9,492 bases of DNA from Lachnospiraceae bacterium UBA1729 (GTDB taxonomy: Bacteria; Bacillota; Clostridia; Lachnospirales; Lachnospiraceae): contig DCIJ01000045.1 of the NCBI GenBank assembly GCA_002315945.1, forward strand, positions 1 to 9,492, written 5' to 3'. Below are positions 1 to 6,249 of the stretch, in pieces (the first letter of the stretch is position 1; every line of letters starts with the position of its first letter). The notes beneath the pieces were generated by a model, which was given only the letters and a program-made list of their open reading frames with translations, was not told the origin of the DNA and made no database searches. The translations under genes were made by a program, and so were the position numbers.

Positions 1-77
1 CTGATGTGAAATCAGTAATGAATGATGTTCTTGCAAACTGCAAAAAGGTTGAAGACGACTGTGAAATATTTTTTTAG
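1..77 (+). CDS. C-terminal fragment of a small HMA-type heavy-metal-binding protein
   Basis: Only the last 24 codons are in the window, read in the frame whose codons start at position 3 and ending at TAG 75-77 (a second stop, TGA, follows at once). The readable tail includes VLANCKKVEDDCEIFF. This resembles the last strand and helix of the free-standing HMA (MerP/CopZ-like) proteins that Clostridia often encode just before a cadmium/zinc ATPase; these usually end in a 'CKKIEPDC' type sequence followed by a short hydrophobic tail. The metal-binding CxxC would be upstream and cannot be checked. The ATPase start is 15 bases downstream and that ATPase has no HMA domain of its own, so this protein probably acts as its detached metal-delivery or sensing domain. 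Family assignment rests on a short tail and on context, so it is moderate. Confidence 0.6.
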   Translation, partial: DVKSVMNDVLANCKKVEDDCEIFF

Positions 78-92
78 TGACAGGAGCGAGCA

Positions 93-1979
93 ATGAATAA
101 GAAACAGAAAAAAGCATTAATTCAAATAATTGTAGCATCATGTTTAATGATTGCTTTTTCATTACTTCCAGTTAAGGGGATATTTAGATTTATTCTTTTT
201 ATGATTCCTTATCTGACAGTTGGTTATGATGTATTGCGAAAAGCGTTAAAGGGAATTAAGAATAAACAGATTTTTGACGAAAATTTCCTGATGGCAGTTG
301 CAACTCTTGGAGCAATTATTCTTGGAGAATATACAGAAGGTGTTGCAGTAATGCTTTTTTATCAAATAGGTGAGCTGTTTCAGTCATATGCAGTTGGTAA
401 GAGCAGAAAAAATATTAGCGAGCTGATGGATATCCGACCAGATTATGCGAATATCTATCAGGATGGACAGATAGTTAAGGTTGATCCGGATGAAGTAGAG
501 ATTGGCAGTATTATTGTTGTAAAACCAGGTGAAAAAATTCCTATCGATGGAATAATCTGTGAAGGAAATACTACATTAAATACTGCAGCACTTACTGGAG
601 AAAGCATTCCAAGAGATGTCGAATGCGGTGATGAGGTAATAAGTGGCTGTGTAAATCTCAACGGACTTATTCAGATTAAGACTACTAAGGAATTTGGAGA
701 ATCAACTGTATCCAAGATTCTGGATATGGTTGAAAATGCAAGCTCCAAGAAATCAAGAAGTGAGGAATTTATAGCCAAATTTGCCAAGTACTATACACCT
801 ATCGTTTGTTATCTTGCCTTGGCAATGGCAGTTATTCCTACAATAGTAAATTTTATTATAGGAAGAGAACCTAATGCTTTGGCACATATCTATTCGGCCC
901 TGACTTTTCTTGTAATTAGCTGCCCCTGTGCATTGGTTATTAGTATTCCTCTAACATTTTTTGCAGCTATTGGAGGCGCTAGTAATGCCGGAGTATTAAT
1001 TAAGGGATCAAATTATCTGGAGACTCTCTCTAAGGTCGGAATAGTTGTATTTGATAAGACTGGTACAATGACTAAGGGCGAATTTAAAGTTTCAGGTGTG
1101 CATCATACTGATTTAGCTGGATTTTCAGATGATGAAGTATTATATTATGCAGCTCACATTGAAAGCTTTTCTTCTCATCCAATTAGTGAAAGTCTAAAAA
1201 AATACTATATCGAACAAACCGGATTACAGATCGATACCAGTCTTGTATCAGATGTTGAAGAAAAGGCCGGATATGGAGTAAAGGGAATAATTGATAAGCA
1301 CACAGTTGTAGCTGGAAACGATAAATACATGAAATTACTTGCTGTCGACAGCATAGCCTGCTCCAGTATAGGAACTGTTGTACATGTTGCTATTGATGGA
1401 AAATATGCTGGACATATCCTCATTTCAGATGATTTAAAACCAACTGCTAAAGAAAGTATTGTTAAGTTGAACCAAGTAGGAGTAAGGGAAACTGTTATGC
1501 TTACTGGCGATCGGGCCAGTGCAGCTAATGCAGTTGGAAATGAGCTGAAAATCAGTAGTGTATATAGCGAATTGTTACCTGGCGATAAAGTTAGCAAAGT
1601 TGAGGAGCTGTTAGCGAAGTGCGATTCAAACAGTACACTTGCTTTTGTTGGAGATGGAATAAATGATGCACCTGTATTATCAAGAGCCGATGTTGGTATT
1701 GCAATGGGTGCAATGGGAAGTGATGCTGCCATTGAAGCTGCAGATGTGGTTCTGATGGATGATGACCCTGCCAAAATTGCTAAGGCAATCAGAATAGCCA
1801 AGAAATGCATGGGAATAGTGTATGAAAACATATACTTTGCCATCGGAGTTAAGGTATTGTGTCTGATACTTGGTGCCCTTGGGATTGCAAATATGTGGAT
1901 GGCTATATTTGCAGATGTAGGTGTAATGGTGATAGCTGTTCTCAATGCGATTAGAGTTATGTTTGTTAAAAAACTTTAA
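93..1979 (+). CDS. cadA: P1B-2-type heavy-metal (Zn2+/Cd2+/Pb2+) efflux ATPase lacking an N-terminal HMA domain
   Basis: This is a membrane pump exporting soft divalent cations at the expense of ATP. All P-type landmarks are visible: TGES in the actuator domain (168-171), the phosphorylation motif DKTGT with Asp321, the P1B signature His-Pro (362-363), TGDR (471-474) and GDGINDAP (520-527). Metal selectivity residues fit subgroup P1B-2: CPC at 277-279 followed by SxP (284-286), then N579 with K587 seven residues on, and DxG (608-610) in the last helix, corresponding to the Lys/Asp pair of E. coli ZntA. Hydrophobic segments suit eight membrane helices (about 11-25, 30-48, 64-76, 79-95, 233-257, 264-292, 577-597, 601-620). 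At 628 residues it is about 100 shorter than ZntA because it begins directly at the first helices. The start is supported by AGGAG at 82-86. Zn versus Cd versus Pb preference cannot be read from sequence; cobalt- or copper-type signatures are absent. Confidence 0.95.
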   Translation: MNKKQKKALIQIIVASCLMIAFSLLPVKGIFRFILFMIPYLTVGYDVLRKALKGIKNKQIFDENFLMAVATLGAIILGEYTEGVAVMLFYQIGELFQSYAVGKSRKNISELMDIRPDYANIYQDGQIVKVDPDEVEIGSIIVVKPGEKIPIDGIICEGNTTLNTAALTGESIPRDVECGDEVISGCVNLNGLIQIKTTKEFGESTVSKILDMVENASSKKSRSEEFIAKFAKYYTPIVCYLALAMAVIPTIVNFIIGREPNALAHIYSALTFLVISCPCALVISIPLTFFAAIGGASNAGVLIKGSNYLETLSKVGIVVFDKTGTMTKGEFKVSGVHHTDLAGFSDDEVLYYAAHIESFSSHPISESLKKYYIEQTGLQIDTSLVSDVEEKAGYGVKGIIDKHTVVAGNDKYMKLLAVDSIACSSIGTVVHVAIDGKYAGHILISDDLKPTAKESIVKLNQVGVRETVMLTGDRASAANAVGNELKISSVYSELLPGDKVSKVEELLAKCDSNSTLAFVGDGINDAPVLSRADVGIAMGAMGSDAAIEAADVVLMDDDPAKIAKAIRIAKKCMGIVYENIYFAIGVKVLCLILGALGIANMWMAIFADVGVMVIAVLNAIRVMFVKKL

Positions 1980-2000
1980 GAATATTATGAGAGGTATGAT

Positions 2001-2369
2001 ATGCATAACCATAATGAAGAAAATGTTGAATGTTGCCTGGAAAAGCACATTCACACTGATATTTTAAATAGATTATCAGGAAATATGCCAGATGAAGAAA
2101 CCCTGTCAGATTTGGCTGATTTATTTAAACTCTTTGGTGACTCCACAAGAATGAAAATCTTATTTGTACTATTTAAAGAAGAAATGTGTGTATGTGATCT
2201 TGCAGAGAGCCTGAACATGACCCAGTCTGCAGTATCCCATCAGCTAAAATCATTGAAGCAGGGCAGACTAATAAAAAATAGAAGAGAGGGTAAATCCATA
2301 TTTTACTCTCTTGCTGATGATCATGTCAGAACTATCGTATCGATGGGACTGGAGCACATATCTGAATAA
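2001..2369 (+). CDS. ArsR/SmtB-family metal-responsive repressor with residues for two metal sites
   Basis: This 122-residue winged-helix protein should bind operator DNA as a dimer and release it when metal binds. The recognition helix region is around 70-88 (MTQSAVSHQLKSL), followed by the wing (RREGKSIFYSL, 94-104). Two classical sensor sites are readable. CVC (C63, C65) lies in the helix just before the recognition helix, as in CadC/ArsR; with C11/C12 and a His-rich N terminus (H2, H4, H16, H18) it could form a CadC-like alpha3N site. The C-terminal helix carries D106-x-H108-x10-H119-x2-E122, the exact spacing of the SmtB/CzrA alpha5 zinc site. GAGAGG at 1989-1994 supports the start. It lies 21 bases after the ATPase stop, so it is co-transcribed with its likely target and would autoregulate the operon. 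Its operator should be upstream of the window; none was seen inside. Confidence 0.93.
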   Translation: MHNHNEENVECCLEKHIHTDILNRLSGNMPDEETLSDLADLFKLFGDSTRMKILFVLFKEEMCVCDLAESLNMTQSAVSHQLKSLKQGRLIKNRREGKSIFYSLADDHVRTIVSMGLEHISE

Positions 2370-2398
2370 GCTGTACAGTTATATGGAAAGGGTTAGAC

Positions 2399-3004
2399 AT
2401 GTTTTGGGATAAGGCGGCAAAGCTTTATGACATATTTGAAAAAAATTATAATGGGGATGTGAACAGAAGACTGGTAAAGGAAGTAGCTGATTTGCTTAGT
2501 AAGGAGGATCATGTACTTGAATGCGCCTGCGGAACAGGAATGATTACTAAAGGTATGGCTCCTAAGTGCAAGGATATAGTTGCTACCGATTTTTCAGATG
2601 GAATGCTTAAAGAGGCTACAAAAAAATGCAGTAAATTTTCCAATGTAAATGTCAAAAAAGCCAATATTATGAATATCGAATATGCGGACGGAACTTTTGA
2701 TAAGGTAGTGGCTGGGAATGTAATCCATCTGCTTGATAAACCTTATGATGCAATAAATGAATTATTACGATGTTGCAAATCTGGTGGACAGGTCATTATT
2801 CCGACCTATGTTAATAATGAAAATACAGGCAAGGCAAGTATATTTATCCGCCTGCTAGAAACTTTTGGCGCTAATTTCAAAAAACAGTTTTCATTTGAAA
2901 GCTACAAGGAGTTTTTTAGGGCAGGTGGTTTTGAGGATGTTAATTATATTCTGGTGGAAGGCAAAATGCCCTGTGCAATAGCCATTATTGAAAAGAGGTA
3001 CTAA
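2399..3004 (+). CDS. class I SAM-dependent methyltransferase, substrate unknown
   Basis: This 201-residue protein has the Rossmann-fold methyltransferase core of the UbiE/type-11 kind: glycine-rich motif I ECACGTG (41-47), an acidic residue ending strand 2 (D64 in ATDFS), the post-II segment around 88-97, and motif III-like GGQVIIPTY (129-137). The N terminus (FWDKAAKLYDIFE) is typical of a clostridial subfamily annotated only as methyltransferase. Seven cysteines (42, 44, 57, 77, 125, 126, 192) is a lot for its size, but the arrangement and the short length do not match arsenite methyltransferase ArsM, so I do not call it that. Ribosome binding site GGAAAGGG (2385-2392) precedes the start. 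It sits 29 bases after the ArsR gene and overlaps the next gene by one base, so it belongs to the metal operon by layout. A role in metal or metalloid methylation, or in modifying a thiol or lipid under metal stress, is inference. Confidence 0.88.
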   Translation: MFWDKAAKLYDIFEKNYNGDVNRRLVKEVADLLSKEDHVLECACGTGMITKGMAPKCKDIVATDFSDGMLKEATKKCSKFSNVNVKKANIMNIEYADGTFDKVVAGNVIHLLDKPYDAINELLRCCKSGGQVIIPTYVNNENTGKASIFIRLLETFGANFKKQFSFESYKEFFRAGGFEDVNYILVEGKMPCAIAIIEKRY

Positions 3005-3399
3005 TGCTAAAGAGAAAAATTCACCACGTTTTTACTAAAGAACTGGCAGATGAAAGTATTTATGAAAGGGTAGCCTCGGGAAAAGAGTACCTTGGGGGAA
3101 TAATAGTAACCGATAGAGAAATTATCTTTAATAAAGGTATCAGGAAGGTTTTTTTACCCTATGAAGAAATTGTCTGGGCATACAGGCAGATTGAGGAAAG
3201 TCATATGAGTCTTGGGTGCTGCGGCGGAGTGCTTGAGGAGTTCAGAGTGATTATGTTCTGCAAAAATGGTGAGAAGGCAGTTGTTTCATCAGATCGAGAA
3301 TCTATAGCAATAGCAATCATAGATTACATTTCGCAAATTTGTTCAGATGTTGTTATTGGATATACAGATGAGAACAAAGCAAAGTTTGAATTGAATTAA
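3004..3399 (+). CDS. conserved-looking protein of unknown function, possibly PH-like fold
   Basis: A 131-residue soluble protein with no signal peptide or membrane helix. Its ATG shares the final A of the methyltransferase stop codon (TAATG at 3002-3006), so translation is probably coupled and the two products are probably used together. The pattern of short beta strands (GGIIVTDREIIF at 31-42, KVFLPYEEIVWAYRQ at 48-62, EFRVIMFCKNG at 79-89, KAVVSS at 91-96) followed by one long helix (about 97-113) resembles bacterial PH-like domain proteins, in which a line like 'ITDREIIF...LPYEEI' is common. A GCCGG segment (71-75) gives an adjacent cysteine pair that could bind metal or be redox active. 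I do not recognise the family with certainty; fold and metal link are inference. No clear terminator follows it. Confidence 0.75.
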   Translation: MLKRKIHHVFTKELADESIYERVASGKEYLGGIIVTDREIIFNKGIRKVFLPYEEIVWAYRQIEESHMSLGCCGGVLEEFRVIMFCKNGEKAVVSSDRESIAIAIIDYISQICSDVVIGYTDENKAKFELN

Positions 3400-3504
3400 A
3401 AAATAAAACCCTGCGACAGATAGGTGGATTACACGCACGTTTGATAAAAGATGCAAAAAAACGACAAATACGAAGAAAACTACGCATCTGTGTACTAAAA
3501 GCCA

Positions 3505-3533
3505 TTGAATATCACAAAAACATCTGATAGAAT
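3505..3533 (+). promoter_or_regulatory. predicted sigma-A-type promoter for the surface-protein gene
   Basis: TTGAAT at 3505-3510 and TAGAAT at 3528-3533 are separated by exactly 17 bases. They match the -35 consensus at 4 of 6 positions and the -10 at 5 of 6. The start of transcription would be near 3540, giving a 5' untranslated leader of about 90 bases. It is the best-spaced candidate in the gap; it is not proof of use. Confidence 0.5.
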
Positions 3534-3545
3534 ACAATACAGATG
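3521..3545. promoter_or_regulatory. inverted repeat over the -10 and start region, possible operator
   Basis: CATCTG (3521-3526) and CAGATG (3540-3545) are perfect reverse complements separated by 13 bases. The gap contains the predicted -10 hexamer, so a dimeric protein bound here would block RNA polymerase. Arms of six bases are short, and no regulator is identified. Confidence 0.35.
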
Positions 3546-3569
3546 AGAGAAATACAACACATATGCGTC
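3531..3569 (+). repeat. imperfect tandem repeat with 20-base period
   Basis: The 19 bases starting AATACAATACAGATG (3531) recur 20 bases later as AATACAACACATATG (3551), with 14 of 19 positions identical. A period of about two helical turns would place both copies on the same face of the DNA. Further shorter TACAA copies follow at 3577, 3587 and 3608. Confidence 0.4.
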
Positions 3570-3629
3570 AAAAAGATACAAAAGTGTACAAATGGCTAAT
3601 TTTTTTATACAAAACGTGGTGGTATTGTA

Positions 3630-6095
3630 ATGAGAAAAAAAATAGGAACAAGCAAATCTGTAAAAAAAGCACTTATCTGGGCAACAGTTTTCATGATGAG
3701 TTTTACATCAATGGCAGGAAATCTTGGCTGTTTGCAGGTTCACGCTTCAGAAGGTGAAGACGGTACTTCTGAATCAGACCATGATGGCGGTTCTGATGAT
3801 AAAAGTGAAACCAAAGATTCAGATAGCAAGGATAGTAGCGATTCTGGAAAATCTGGTTCATCTGAATCAAGCGCTCCTGATTCTGTAAAGAGTAATGATA
3901 ATTATAAGAGTTCAACTGAAAGCAGTAATAATGCCAGTGAACATATTGCAAAAGCAGAGAGCAAGGTTGCAGAAGCAAATAGAGAAAGTAAAACGACCGA
4001 ATCTTCAGTAGAATCAAGTCTTTCCAGCTCAAATAGTAGTGTTTCAAACTCTAAAGCTGCTGAAAAAGAATCTGAAGACGCTATCGAAAAAGTTTCAGAA
4101 TCTGTAGATGCTGCCAAGGCTGCTAAAGAAGCCTGTGATGCTGCAACTAGAAGCGAAGAAGCAAAAGAATATGCCGAAAAGGCTAGTGAAGCTGCAAAAG
4201 AAGCACAGGATAATGCAAAAGTAGCAGAAGACAAGGCTAAAGAAGCTAAGCAGGAGTATGAGGCTGCATTAAAAGCTTATAATGAAGCTAAAGCTAAAGC
4301 TGAAGCAAGGGATGCATTGAACGATACCGCTGCAAGCGAAGCTGCATCTGAATTAGAAGCTGCTAAGGAAGATCTTAAAGTGGCAAAAGAAAAATCTGAT
4401 GCTCTCACTGTAGAAATGAATGCTGCGAAGGATAAAGCAGATCAGGCATTGGCAACAGCTGAAAAAGCTGCTGGTGTTGCTCAGGATGCTGAAGAGGATG
4501 CACAGGCAAAGGCTGATAAGGCAGCTAAGGATGCTGCAATTATTGCTGCAGAAAACGAATATAAGAATGCTACAGATGAAAACAGAGCAGAGAAGACTAT
4601 CAGTGTATTACAGGCAATGTATCCTGGAAAACAGATTTCATATGATGATAGTCTGAAGATGTATGTCCTGACCGAAGGAGAAGATGAAACAGCAACAACT
4701 TCTTATGTAAAAGTTGGAACAACTGAAAGTGGATATTTAAGTGCTACACCAGTAACTAAAGATACAAAAGATTCTGCACTTAATATTAATGATCCTAGTG
4801 ATGCGGAAACATTGACAACATCAATTGAATCTTTTGATGTTAAAGATTCTGTATCATATGATATTGACTATGTTGTAACGGGAGTGTGTAAAACAAAGAG
4901 TGACATGCATGCACCTCAAACCTTATTGGCAGAGTATGAAAGTGCCATAATAAGTGATGTTGATGCATTTAATAAGTCAAAATTTACTATCGGAATTAGA
5001 GCATCATTGCTTAATGAAACAGATAGACTTGGTTATAATAACATTCCAATTGATAAAATTAATCAGGCAAAAAAATATGAGATTAAGCTTTTAGTGACTG
5101 CAGAAGTGAAGAATGGAAAGGTTGTATATACTTATACAGATACAAATCTTTATGGGCAGACACATAAATTAGAGGTTCCAAATATTGGAGTAGAATATTT
5201 TTCATATTCTGGTTCATGGGCTCAGGTCGCTGGAAGTGATGTAAAAGGCAATCTTTCAGGAATTATTGATAACAAAGTAGCAAGTAAATACAATAATTCT
5301 TACACTGTTAACGCAAAAGGCTCTTATGATGAATATTCAGACGGTGTATCGGATTTAAGAGGTATAGCTCTTGTTGAGAAGAAAGCAGCTGATGAAGCTG
5401 CAGCATATGCTAAAAACCTTGAAAATGAAGTAAAAGGCTTAGAAGAAGCTGTAAAATCAGCAGAAGATAATGTTAAGAAATTAGAAGATAGTAAGGTTTC
5501 TGCTGATGAGTTAAAGAAAGCAAAAGACATTCTTGATATTTTAGAAAAGAATCTCAAAGAGCTTGAAGAAAAAGCTAAGGAAGCTAAAGAAGATGCCAAA
5601 GAAGCTGAAAGAATTGCAAAGGAAACTCAGGACAGAGTTGATCAGCTGATTAGACAGGAAAATGCTTCCAGCAAAAAAGATAATAGTGGCGATAGAACTG
5701 AAAAGAAGGACAATACAACTGTTGTTACCAACTCATTTGAGTCGGTAATGGAAGAACCTTCTACTGAAGATGCTGAGACAGCTGGTAATACAATTGCAGA
5801 AGAGGTTTCAATTGCTATTGAGGATGCGTTGACTCCTTCAACTGCAGGTGGTAGCAATAATGAATCAGTGTCTGCATCAAAGGTTACCGTAAAGGGTACT
5901 GCAAAGAATCTGAATCTCTTTGACATCGATGAGGATGGCACTCCTTTAGCAGATGGTGGACTTAGAATCAACGATGAATTGGTTCCACTTTCAGCTCAGA
6001 CAGGTGATGATACTCTTCCTGTATTACCTATTGCAGCTTCAGGACTGGCAGCAATGGCAATGGCTATGTTTGCTGGCAAGAAGAAAGAGAACTAG
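3630..6095 (+). CDS. secreted, probably sortase-anchored surface protein with two Ala-rich helical arms
   Basis: An 821-residue cell-surface protein. Residues 1-39 look like a signal peptide: a basic start (RKK, VKK), a hydrophobic core (about 14-30) and a likely cleavage after VHA-39. Residues 40-100 are Ser/Asp/Glu/Lys-rich and probably disordered. Residues about 101-322 are Ala/Lys/Glu/Asp-rich with almost no Gly or Pro, a long helical or coiled-coil arm. Residues about 323-580 form a mixed, non-repetitive domain with beta-like stretches (KYEIKLLVTAEVKNGKVVYTYTD); I recognise no family. A second helical arm spans about 583-678, then an acidic linker (680-750), a pre-anchor segment (IDEDG, VPL) and the sorting signal: SAQTGDD (788-794), a hydrophobic stretch (about 798-816) and KKK. 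QTGD replaces canonical LPxTG, as often seen in Lachnospiraceae. The start is backed by GTGGTGG (3616-3622), a weak site. No sortase gene is in the window. The role is likely adhesion or wall structure, by inference. Confidence 0.9.
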   Translation: MRKKIGTSKSVKKALIWATVFMMSFTSMAGNLGCLQVHASEGEDGTSESDHDGGSDDKSETKDSDSKDSSDSGKSGSSESSAPDSVKSNDNYKSSTESSNNASEHIAKAESKVAEANRESKTTESSVESSLSSSNSSVSNSKAAEKESEDAIEKVSESVDAAKAAKEACDAATRSEEAKEYAEKASEAAKEAQDNAKVAEDKAKEAKQEYEAALKAYNEAKAKAEARDALNDTAASEAASELEAAKEDLKVAKEKSDALTVEMNAAKDKADQALATAEKAAGVAQDAEEDAQAKADKAAKDAAIIAAENEYKNATDENRAEKTISVLQAMYPGKQISYDDSLKMYVLTEGEDETATTSYVKVGTTESGYLSATPVTKDTKDSALNINDPSDAETLTTSIESFDVKDSVSYDIDYVVTGVCKTKSDMHAPQTLLAEYESAIISDVDAFNKSKFTIGIRASLLNETDRLGYNNIPIDKINQAKKYEIKLLVTAEVKNGKVVYTYTDTNLYGQTHKLEVPNIGVEYFSYSGSWAQVAGSDVKGNLSGIIDNKVASKYNNSYTVNAKGSYDEYSDGVSDLRGIALVEKKAADEAAAYAKNLENEVKGLEEAVKSAEDNVKKLEDSKVSADELKKAKDILDILEKNLKELEEKAKEAKEDAKEAERIAKETQDRVDQLIRQENASSKKDNSGDRTEKKDNTTVVTNSFESVMEEPSTEDAETAGNTIAEEVSIAIEDALTPSTAGGSNNESVSASKVTVKGTAKNLNLFDIDEDGTPLADGGLRINDELVPLSAQTGDDTLPVLPIAASGLAAMAMAMFAGKKKEN

Positions 6096-6114
6096 TAATT
6101 ATTAATAATAATTT

Positions 6115-6158
6115 AAACTTCCAAATTGGTGAAGAAATTCCGGTTTGGAAGTTTTTTT
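6115..6158 (+). terminator. strong rho-independent terminator of the surface-protein gene
   Basis: AAACTTCCAAA (6115-6125) pairs perfectly with TTTGGAAGTTT (6144-6154). The stem can continue inward through two G-U and two G-C pairs (6126-6129 with 6140-6143), leaving a ten-base loop. The right arm runs into seven T residues (6152-6158). It begins 19 bases after the surface-protein stop and isolates that gene from the glycosidase gene. Confidence 0.93.
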
Positions 6159-6179
6159 ATATGGAAAAATTAAGTTTGT

Positions 6180-6208
6180 TTGTGATAGACTATTTACTTA
6201 GATACATA
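6180..6208 (+). promoter_or_regulatory. weak candidate promoter for the GH3 gene
   Basis: TTGTGA (6180-6185) and TACATA (6203-6208) are 17 bases apart, in the gap between the upstream terminator and the GH3 start. They match consensus at only 4 of 6 and 3 of 6 positions. A promoter is needed here because the terminator at 6158 separates the genes, but the exact site is uncertain. No catabolite-repression (cre) box was recognised. Confidence 0.25.
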
Positions 6209-6249
6209 TTTTTTCCGAAATAATAATATTTGAAAGGTATAGTAAAAAT

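Larger units (their letters stand above)
3482..3568. repeat. long-range inverted repeat, 12-base arms with one mismatch
   Basis: The left arm ACGCATCTGTGT (3482-3493) pairs with the right arm ACACATATGCGT (3557-3568) at 11 of 12 positions; the exception is C3488 against T3562. The 63 bases between the arms contain the predicted promoter and a second, nested inverted repeat. If the promoter starts near 3540, only the right arm would be in the mRNA, so the pair is more likely a DNA site (two operator halves or a loop) than an mRNA hairpin. The match could be chance in such AT-rich DNA. Confidence 0.5.
3400..3629 (+). other. AT-rich intergenic leader between the metal operon and the surface-protein gene
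   Basis: There is no convincing gene in these 230 bases. The segment holds a plausible promoter (3505-3533), a small inverted repeat over its -10 region (3521-3545), a longer-range inverted repeat (3482-3493 with 3557-3568) and a 20-base-period direct repeat (3531-3569). TACAA recurs at 3533, 3553, 3577, 3587 and 3608. No hairpin followed by a T run was found after 3399, so how the upstream operon terminates is unclear. Confidence 0.7.

Noticed and set aside
1205..1945. 246-codon open frame on the minus strand inside the ATPase gene
   Set aside because: It lies entirely opposite a gene with all catalytic motifs intact, its translation is Ser/Thr/Ile/Ala-rich without a recognisable domain, and it reflects the codon pattern of the real gene.
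2371..2378. Palindrome CTGTACAG between the ArsR and methyltransferase genes as an internal operator
   Set aside because: Eight bases is short, it sits inside a 29-base operon gap without promoter elements, and it lacks the longer interrupted repeat typical of ArsR-family operators.
2399..3004. Arsenite methyltransferase (ArsM)
   Set aside because: The protein is much shorter than ArsM and the cysteines at 42, 44, 57, 77, 125, 126 and 192 do not form the ArsM arrangement; only the general methyltransferase core and metal context fit.
3402..3527. Basic open stretch in the intergenic region (reads GLHARLIKDAKKRQIRRK...) as a possible gene remnant
   Set aside because: It has no ATG, no ribosome binding site and no recognisable family, and it overlaps the predicted promoter; about 40 open codons in this A-rich sequence is not unusual.
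3717..3734. Lipoprotein signal at Cys34 of the surface protein
   Set aside because: The residues before the cysteine (NLG) lack the Leu-x-x lipobox pattern, while a normal signal-peptidase site (VHA) and a C-terminal sorting signal are present.
4420..4656. 78-codon + strand frame within the helical arm of the surface protein
   Set aside because: It is an out-of-frame reading of repetitive Ala/Lys codons giving a Leu/Arg/Gln-rich translation, with no separate ribosome site noted.
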